Positions 7,753 to 11,940 of a DNA stretch of 11,940 nt are shown piece after piece (the stretch's first letter is position 1; every line of letters begins with the position of its first letter). Origin of the DNA: an uncultured bacterium (lineage in GTDB: Bacteria; Bacillota; Clostridia; Lachnospirales; Lachnospiraceae); assembly GCA_946061355.1 (NCBI GenBank), contig CAMGRE010000060.1, positions 1-11,940 of the forward strand, written 5' to 3'. The position numbers and the translations under genes are program-made. The notes beneath the pieces were generated by a model, which saw only the letters and a program-made list of their open reading frames with translations, did no database searches and had not been told where the DNA came from.

Positions 7753-8889
7753 ATGAAGATCAGGAAAAAGATAACAACATTGTGCTGTTTGCTTTTGCTG
7801 GGACTGCTGGGGCTGTATGGCTGCGGCAGTCCTTCTTCTGATTCTGCGGGTACGGACTTGATTTATCAGGATGGCATGGAGCTAAGGTACGCGGAACATT
7901 TTTCCGTGGATTACTATGAGGGCGGTTACAAAATGCTGACGGTGAAGGATGGAACGAAGATTCTGATCGTGCCGGAGGGCATGGAGATTCCGCAGAATTT
8001 GGAAGAAGATGTGATCATCATGCAGGAGCCGGTCAGGGATCTCTATCTGGTCGCTTCCGCCGCAATGGATATGTTCGGCAAACTTGATGCGCTCGATACG
8101 ATCAGGCTGTCCGGTCAGAAGGAGGACGGCTGGTATCTTGAAGAAGCCAAGGAAGCCATGCGAAGCGGAGATATCCTGTATGCCGGGAAATATAACAAGC
8201 CGGATTATGAACTGATCGTATCGGAGGGCTGTTCCCTCGCGATAGAGAATGTGATGATCACACACTCACCGGAGGTGGTGGAAATGCTGAAAAGCTTCGG
8301 AATTCCCGTGCTGATCGATTATTCCAGCTACGAATCGCATCCGCTCGGGCGGGTGGAATGGATCCGGTTTTACGGCGCGCTGCTCGATAAGGAAGAGGAA
8401 GCGGAGCGGGAATTTGCCAGGCAGACAGCTATCGTGGACAGTGTGACATCAGAGGAGAAAACGGACAAGACAGTGGCTTTTTTCTATCTCACATCAAATG
8501 GGCTGGTGCAGGTGCGCCAAAGCTCTGACTATATCCCTAAGATGATCGAAATTGCGGGCGGCAGATACATTTTTGAGAATCTGGGAGATCCGGATTCCGC
8601 CCGTTCCACGGTGAGCATGCAGATTGAAGAATTTTATGACGGCGCGAAGGATGCGGATTATATTATCTATAACAGTTCCATCGACGGAGGGGTTGCTTCC
8701 GTGGAGGAACTGATCGCAAAGTGTCCTATCCTGAAGGACTTCAGGGCGGTGCAGGAGGGGAACGTCTGGTGCACGACGAATGACATGTATCAGAAATCTT
8801 TATCGATCGGGGATCTGATCGAAGATATTCACAACATGCTTCTCGGGAAAGAGGGAGCGGACATGGCATATTTGTTCCGGCTGGAGTGA
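7753..8889 (+). CDS. ABC transporter substrate-binding lipoprotein, BtuF/FepB-like (cobalamin/cobalt-tetrapyrrole uptake)
   Basis: The product has 378 residues with a lipoprotein signal peptide (KIRKK, hydrophobic core, lipobox LYGC with Cys24). The rest matches class III periplasmic-binding proteins of the BtuF/FhuD type. There are two lobes, each with a short beta-alpha core ('DLYLVASAAMDMFGKLDALDTIRLSG', 'VEMLKSFGIPVLIDYSSYESHPLGRVEWIRFYGALLDKEEEAE'), a linking helix, and a second lobe with 'PKMIEIAGGRYIFENLGD' and a C-terminal 'DLIEDIHNML'. It should capture the ligand at the membrane surface and hand it to the permease encoded next. The ATG at 7753 is 14 bp after the chelatase stop and has AGAGGA eight bases upstream; an in-frame TTG at 7750 is less likely. 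The last eight codons belong to an imperfect direct repeat with the sequence just after the stop. Exact ligand (cobalamin, cobinamide, heme or a cobalt complex) is inferred from the riboswitch only. Confidence 0.9.
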   Translation: MKIRKKITTLCCLLLLGLLGLYGCGSPSSDSAGTDLIYQDGMELRYAEHFSVDYYEGGYKMLTVKDGTKILIVPEGMEIPQNLEEDVIIMQEPVRDLYLVASAAMDMFGKLDALDTIRLSGQKEDGWYLEEAKEAMRSGDILYAGKYNKPDYELIVSEGCSLAIENVMITHSPEVVEMLKSFGIPVLIDYSSYESHPLGRVEWIRFYGALLDKEEEAEREFARQTAIVDSVTSEEKTDKTVAFFYLTSNGLVQVRQSSDYIPKMIEIAGGRYIFENLGDPDSARSTVSMQIEEFYDGAKDADYIIYNSSIDGGVASVEELIAKCPILKDFRAVQEGNVWCTTNDMYQKSLSIGDLIEDIHNMLLGKEGADMAYLFRLE

Positions 8890-8934
8890 GGAAGCAGATA
8901 TGATATATCTGTTGCGGCCGGAATAAGGAAGCGG
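8863..8934 (+). repeat. Imperfect tandem repeat spanning the end of the binding-protein gene
   Basis: Two 35-base copies (8863-8897 and 8900-8934) agree at 27 positions and are offset by 37 bp. Copy 1 encodes MAYLFRLE and the authentic stop; copy 2 could encode MIYLLRPE and a stop, and also repeats the GGAAGC that follows. A more degraded third copy may start at 8936, again with ATG. Between the copies, CAGATAT (8895-8901) and ATATCTG (8905-8911) form a perfect 7-bp hairpin stem in the mRNA between the binding-protein and permease genes. Confidence 0.7.
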
Positions 8935-8975
8935 AATGGAAGATTCTTTTTCGGGCAGCAGAAAGGAGACGGCAG

Positions 8976-9992
8976 ATGCAGCACAGAAGAAAAATGAGAT
9001 ATACGGCGGCTTTTTTACTGCTCGGAATCGGAGTTCTTGCAGCGGTGGCGCTGAATGTCTGCATCGGGACGGTGGAGATTCCGTTAGCGGATATTCTGTC
9101 ATCGCTCCGCGGTCAGACGATTCAAAATGAGAGGATCCTGTGGGATATCAGGCTTCCGAGGACGTTGGCGGCACTGATTCTGGGCGGGGCGCTGGCGCTC
9201 GCAGGGTATCTGCTGCAGACTTTTTTCCATAATCCGATCGCAGGACCGTTTGTGCTCGGGATCTCTTCCGGGGCGAAGATGGCGGTGGCACTTGTCATGG
9301 TTTTTCTCATGGGACGGGCGGTCCGGGTCAGTTCCACAGCGATGATCGCAGCGGCGTTTTTGGGCGCGATGCTGTCGATGGGCTTTGTGCTTGTGATGTC
9401 CCGTAAGGTTGAGCAGATGTCCATGCTGATCGTGAGCGGCGTCATGATCGGCTATATCTGCTCCGCCATCACGGAGCTGGTGGTGACTTTTGCGAGTGAT
9501 GCACAGATCGTGAATCTCCATAACTGGTCGAGGGGCAGCTTCTCCGGCATGACATGGGAACAGGTGCAGGTCATGGCAGGCGTGGTTGCGGTCACTTCGG
9601 CTGTGGTATTTTTGTTGTCAAAACCGCTCGGCGCCTATCAACTCGGGGAAGCTTATGCAAGGAATATGGGCGTGAATATTCGGCTGTTGCGCGCCTTACT
9701 CGTCGTCCTGTCCAGCTTTTTGTCCGCCTGTATCGTGGCGTTCGCAGGGCCGGTCTCTTTCGTGGGGATCGCCGTGCCGCATCTGGTCAAGAGCCTGCTT
9801 GGCACCGCGAAGCCGATCCTGATGATACCGGCGTGCTTCTTAGGCGGCAGCGTATTCTGCCTGTTCTGTGATCTGTTATCGCGAATCCTGTTCGCTCCGA
9901 CAGAACTCAGTATCAGTACCGTCACGGCGATATTCGGAGCACCCGTGGTATTGTGGGTTATGATCAGGCGCAGACAGGAGAGAACGGCATGA
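8976..9992 (+). CDS. ABC transporter permease, BtuC/FecCD family
   Basis: This is a 338-residue, highly hydrophobic protein with about nine or ten predicted membrane segments, matching the FecCD/BtuC family in length and motifs. 'LWDIRLPRTLAALILGGALALAGYLLQTFFHNPIAGPFVLGISSGA' (about residues 53-98) is the family's N-terminal signature. The 'GPVSFVGIAVPHLVKSLLG' loop near residues 260-280 corresponds to the coupling region that contacts the ATPase. As a homodimer it would form the translocation channel for the ligand delivered by the upstream lipoprotein. The ATG at 8976 is preceded by AAAGGAGA at good spacing. The gene overlaps the ATPase gene by 4 bp (ATGA). The 86-bp gap from the binding-protein gene is filled by a repeat and small hairpin. 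Confidence 0.95.
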   Translation: MQHRRKMRYTAAFLLLGIGVLAAVALNVCIGTVEIPLADILSSLRGQTIQNERILWDIRLPRTLAALILGGALALAGYLLQTFFHNPIAGPFVLGISSGAKMAVALVMVFLMGRAVRVSSTAMIAAAFLGAMLSMGFVLVMSRKVEQMSMLIVSGVMIGYICSAITELVVTFASDAQIVNLHNWSRGSFSGMTWEQVQVMAGVVAVTSAVVFLLSKPLGAYQLGEAYARNMGVNIRLLRALLVVLSSFLSACIVAFAGPVSFVGIAVPHLVKSLLGTAKPILMIPACFLGGSVFCLFCDLLSRILFAPTELSISTVTAIFGAPVVLWVMIRRRQERTA

Positions 9993-11257
9993 TGAAGTAT
10001 TATTTCAGCACGGAAAAAATGAGTGTCGGCTACCATGGGCAGCCGCTGATCGAAAATATTGAGATTGCTCTGGATAAAGGAGAGATCCTGACGCTGGTCG
10101 GTCCGAACGGTGCGGGCAAATCCACGGTGTTAAAGAGTATTGCAAGGCAGCTTTCCCTGATCGGCGGGACGGTGTGTCTCGACGGAAAAGATGTGGAAAA
10201 AATGTCCGGCACGCAGCTGTCACAGAACATGGCCGTTGTCCTGACGGAAAAGCTGCGCACGGAGCTGATGACGTGTGAGGATGTGGCGGCGAGTGGCAGA
10301 TACCCTTACACAGGACGGTTTGGGATTTTGTCTGACGCAGACCGCCTGGCAGTGCGGGAGGTGATGGAGCTGGTGCGTGTGACGGACCTTAAGGATCAGG
10401 ACTTCACACGGATCAGCGATGGTCAGAGGCAGCGTGTCATGCTTGCCAGGGCGCTGTGTCAGGCGCCGCAGATCCTTATTCTGGATGAGCCGACCTCCTA
10501 TCTGGATGTGCGATATAAACTGGAATTTCTTTCTCTGTTACAGGAACTTTGCAGGAAAAAGGGACTGACGGTGATTATGTCGCTCCACGAGCTGGAGTTT
10601 GCTGCGCGGATCTCCGATAAGATTCTGTGTTTGAACGGAAAATACATGGAGCGTTTCGGAAGCCCGGAGGAGATCTTTACCCCGGGGTACCTGTCGCACC
10701 TTTTCTCCATCGAAACCGGCAGCTATGACGAGGAGAATGGGACGATGGAGCTGGAACCCGCAGGAGGCGAACCGAAGGTCTTTGTCATCGCGGGCGGCGG
10801 AACGGGGCGGAATGTCTACCGCAGGCTGCAGCGACAGGGCATCCCGTTCGTGACGGGCATTTTATTTTCAAATGATCTGGATTATCCTGTGGCAAGGGCG
10901 CTGGCAGCGGAGGTCATCGAGGCGGAAGCCTTTGAGCCGATTACGCAGACCTGCCTGGAACGGGCGAAAAAAAGACTGGTGGAGTGCGAGCGGGTGATAT
11001 GCTGTAAGGACAGCTTCGGGACCTTTGACCGTGCGAATGAGGAATTGCTTGCGTATGCAAAACACATAAAACCTCAATTAATAGTACAAACTAATTTTGA
11101 GGTGATAGAATTGGATCAGAAGGAACAAAACAAATCGCAAGAGCAAAAAGATCATGACAAATTTAACAGTGTTACGCAAAAGAGCAAAGTAGAAAATCAG
11201 AACCAGACCCACAATGTAAGAAAAGAGGGCATTGCACCAATTAACCAAAAGAGATAA
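9989..11257 (+). CDS. ABC transporter ATPase, BtuD/FecE-like, with extra C-terminal domain and apparently replaced C-terminus
   Basis: The product has 422 residues, about 170 longer than typical BtuD/FecE ATPases. The nucleotide-binding domain (1-250) has Walker A GPNGAGKST (38-46), signature SDGQRQR (143-149, a variant of LSGGQ), Walker B ILILDEP (162-168), D-loop YLDV and switch His200; the Q-loop position reads 'VVLTEKLR', lacking the usual Gln. Residues ~263-358 form an additional Rossmann-like domain beginning 'KVFVIAGGGTGRNVYRRL' that I cannot name. From about residue 359 (base 11062) codon use turns AT-rich and the sequence becomes K/Q/N-rich and low-complexity to the stop, so the native 3' end seems to have been replaced by island DNA. 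The start ATG 9989 overlaps the permease stop (ATGA) and has AGGAGAGA upstream; the frame extends back to 9953 but that lies inside the permease gene. The protein should energise the importer if the altered tail is tolerated. Confidence 0.88.
   Translation: MMKYYFSTEKMSVGYHGQPLIENIEIALDKGEILTLVGPNGAGKSTVLKSIARQLSLIGGTVCLDGKDVEKMSGTQLSQNMAVVLTEKLRTELMTCEDVAASGRYPYTGRFGILSDADRLAVREVMELVRVTDLKDQDFTRISDGQRQRVMLARALCQAPQILILDEPTSYLDVRYKLEFLSLLQELCRKKGLTVIMSLHELEFAARISDKILCLNGKYMERFGSPEEIFTPGYLSHLFSIETGSYDEENGTMELEPAGGEPKVFVIAGGGTGRNVYRRLQRQGIPFVTGILFSNDLDYPVARALAAEVIEAEAFEPITQTCLERAKKRLVECERVICCKDSFGTFDRANEELLAYAKHIKPQLIVQTNFEVIELDQKEQNKSQEQKDHDKFNSVTQKSKVENQNQTHNVRKEGIAPINQKR
11071..11103 (+). 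repeat. Inverted repeat at the GC/AT composition boundary
   Basis: ACCTCAATTA (11071-11080) faces TAATTTTGAGGT (11092-11103); the arms are complementary apart from two extra T bases, with an 11-base loop. It lies within about 10 bases of the point where composition changes inside the ATPase gene. It could be a remnant of a recombination site or of a former terminator, which is inference from position. Confidence 0.45.
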
Positions 11258-11273
11258 GGTGTCCAAAAGTTAT

Positions 11274-11300
11274 ATTTCTTTGAAGAAATTTTCTTGTTTT
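11274..11300 (+). terminator. Weak AT-rich terminator candidate after the ATPase gene
   Basis: ATTTCTT (11274-11280) and AAGAAAT (11283-11289) can pair, followed by TTTCTTGTTTT. The two-base apex means the inner pairs must open, and the stem is AT-rich, so termination would be weak. It lies 16 bases after the ATPase stop and just before the next promoter. Confidence 0.3.
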
Positions 11301-11302
11301 CC

Positions 11303-11331
11303 TTGAATATTTGTGTTAATATTTGTATAGA
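11303..11331 (+). promoter_or_regulatory. Promoter of the structured leader and DUF3800 gene
   Basis: TTGAAT (11303-11308) as -35 and TATAGA (11326-11331) as -10 are separated by 17 bp in an AT-rich stretch. The predicted start is near 11338, about 95 bases before the DUF3800 start codon, so the transcript would begin with the palindrome and hairpins described next. Confidence 0.65.
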
Positions 11332-11335
11332 ATTT

Positions 11336-11355
11336 AACTGTAACATGTTACAGTT
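11336..11355 (+). promoter_or_regulatory. Perfect 20-bp palindrome over the predicted transcription start (operator or 5' RNA hairpin)
   Basis: Half-site AACTGTAACA (11336-11345) is followed directly by its exact reverse complement (11346-11355). It begins five bases after the -10 element, where a dimeric HTH repressor would block initiation. If transcribed, it would form a hairpin at the very 5' end of the RNA. The sequence cannot tell these apart; no repressor gene is in the visible part of the island. Confidence 0.65.
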
Positions 11356-11420
11356 TTGGGCTGGTCGAAAGACCCAGGTCCAACCTAATCAGGCGGGGAG
11401 ACTCCCCGCCATTTCTTTTA
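11338..11420 (+). ncRNA. Structured leader RNA upstream of the DUF3800 gene (candidate DUF3800-type RNA motif)
   Basis: The ~95-base leader contains two stable hairpins after the palindrome. Hairpin A is an 11-bp stem with two single-base bulges (11356-11366 with 11371-11383) capped by a GAAA tetraloop (11367-11370). Hairpin B is a perfect 8-bp GC-rich stem (GGCGGGGA 11392-11399 / TCCCCGCC 11403-11410) with a GAC loop. A short single-stranded linker joins them. Both are GC-rich islands inside AT-rich DNA, which suggests selection for structure. Comparative genomics has described several 'DUF3800 RNA' motifs upstream of genes of this protein family. Whether this leader belongs to one of those classes or is new is not decided by the sequence alone. 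Confidence 0.6.
11392..11420 (+). terminator. Terminator-like GC hairpin between leader RNA and DUF3800 gene
   Basis: The perfect GGCGGGGA/TCCCCGCC stem is followed by ATTTCTTTTA, a moderate T-rich tract, and then by the Shine-Dalgarno of the DUF3800 gene. It could end most transcripts as a ~80-base RNA while allowing some read-through, or it may be simply part of the leader fold. Confidence 0.5.
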
Positions 11421-11431
11421 CGGAGAAGTGA

Positions 11432-11940
11432 ATGAGTAAATTAAGCATTTTTGTTGATGAGTCGGGAGATTTTGGATGTTATCAAAAGCATGCGCCATAT
11501 TATATTGTTACGATGGTTTTGCATGATCAGAATATAGATATAACAGAGGAAATTAAGAAGTTAGATATATCCTTAGAAAGATTAGGATATTCTGATGGAC
11601 AGGCAATACATACAGAGCCTCTTATTAGACGTGAAGAGCCATATCAGGAGTACCTTCCGAATGAAAGAAGAGCTATTTTCTCGAGATTATACTATTTTAC
11701 CTTAAATTGTGATATTAAGTATAAGTCTTTTGTTTTTCGGAAGAGTGAATTTGATGATATTTTTAAACTTGAAGCAAGAATGGCACGAGAGTTATCAAAA
11801 TTTATTCGAGAGAATTTATCATATTTTCAAGATTATGAAAAAGTTATTTTGTATTATGATAACGGTCAGCATGAACTCAATCGCATTTTGAATACAGTCT
11901 TGGCAACTGAATTGGCTGATTATGAAATGCGAAAAGTTAT
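11432..11940 (+). CDS. DUF3800-family protein, N-terminal part (3' end outside window)
   Basis: The frame is open to the right edge, giving 169 residues. Features typical of DUF3800 are 'SIFVDESGDFG' at the N-terminus (Asp9, Glu10), a beta strand 'YYIVTMVL', 'IHTEPLIRREEPY' (His60) and a later strand 'VILYYDNGQ' (Asp143). The spaced acidic residues on beta strands suggest an RNase H-like nuclease fold with metal-binding Asp/Glu, which is an inference from the motif pattern. The family has no settled biochemical role but is frequent in phage-defence and other accessory regions and is often preceded by conserved RNA structures. The ATG at 11432 has GGAGAAG six bases upstream. Codon use is strongly AT-rich, unlike the genes to the left, fitting horizontal acquisition. 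Partial; the C-terminal catalytic residues cannot be checked. Confidence 0.85.
   Translation, partial: MSKLSIFVDESGDFGCYQKHAPYYIVTMVLHDQNIDITEEIKKLDISLERLGYSDGQAIHTEPLIRREEPYQEYLPNERRAIFSRLYYFTLNCDIKYKSFVFRKSEFDDIFKLEARMARELSKFIRENLSYFQDYEKVILYYDNGQHELNRILNTVLATELADYEMRKV

Noticed and set aside
9953..9988. Upstream start for the ATPase gene
   Set aside because: It lies inside the permease gene; the ATGA overlap start at 9989 has a good RBS and begins the normal ATPase fold.
11078..11266. Reverse-strand ORF for a 62-residue very hydrophobic peptide, resembling a type I toxin
   Set aside because: It starts with TTG, has no ribosome site, and its hydrophobicity follows from being the complement of a K/N/Q-rich AT-rich stretch.
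11338..11420. Classical type III toxin-antitoxin RNA
   Set aside because: No tandem repeats are present in the leader and the downstream protein has DUF3800 rather than ToxN/AbiQ features; only the architecture is similar.
11709..11891. 60-residue + strand ORF within the DUF3800 region
   Set aside because: It is out of frame with, and fully contained in, the DUF3800 reading frame, which has family motifs and an RBS.

Overview
The window looks like a chromosomal segment of a gut-type low-to-mid GC Firmicute, most likely a Lachnospiraceae/Clostridia member. The reasons are the PASTA kinase–rsgA gene pair, purine-rich Shine-Dalgarno sites, lipoproteins with Gly-Cys lipoboxes, and a class I cobalamin riboswitch ahead of a B12/cobalt uptake operon. 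All genes are on the + strand. I saw no tRNA, rRNA, CRISPR array or transposase.

Layout. (1) Positions 1-2091 hold the 3' end of a PrkC/Stk-type Ser/Thr kinase (membrane span and three PASTA repeats), followed after 18 bp by rsgA, a ribosome-assembly GTPase. (2) Positions 2168-3154 encode an unrecognised acidic lipoprotein. (3) Positions 3297-5372 hold a cytoplasmic M28 metallopeptidase and, 24 bp later, an AraC-type regulator with a GyrI-like effector domain; the two probably share a transcript. (4) Positions 5395-11257 hold a cobalamin-controlled operon. It has a strong promoter, a riboswitch in which the kissing loop, antiterminator and terminator can all be read, an exported lipoprotein containing a CbiK-type cobaltochelatase domain plus two C-terminal beta-rich modules, and then binding lipoprotein, permease and ATPase genes of a BtuFCD/FecBCD-type ABC importer. 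The likely logic is that when cobalamin is low the terminator does not form, and the surface chelatase and importer are made together to capture cobalt, corrinoid or another tetrapyrrole.

(5) From about 11062 to the right edge the DNA becomes abruptly AT-rich. The last ~64 codons of the ABC ATPase gene look foreign (K/Q/N-rich), which suggests that an accessory island joined at, and replaced, the gene's 3' end. The island then shows a consensus-like promoter, a perfect 20-bp palindrome over the predicted start site, a compact leader with two stable hairpins (the second a possible terminator), and a DUF3800-family gene cut by the window edge. This arrangement of promoter, structured RNA, terminator-like hairpin and protein of a defence-associated family is the most likely site of an incompletely described system. 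It resembles the published DUF3800 RNA motifs and the architecture of type III toxin-antitoxin loci.
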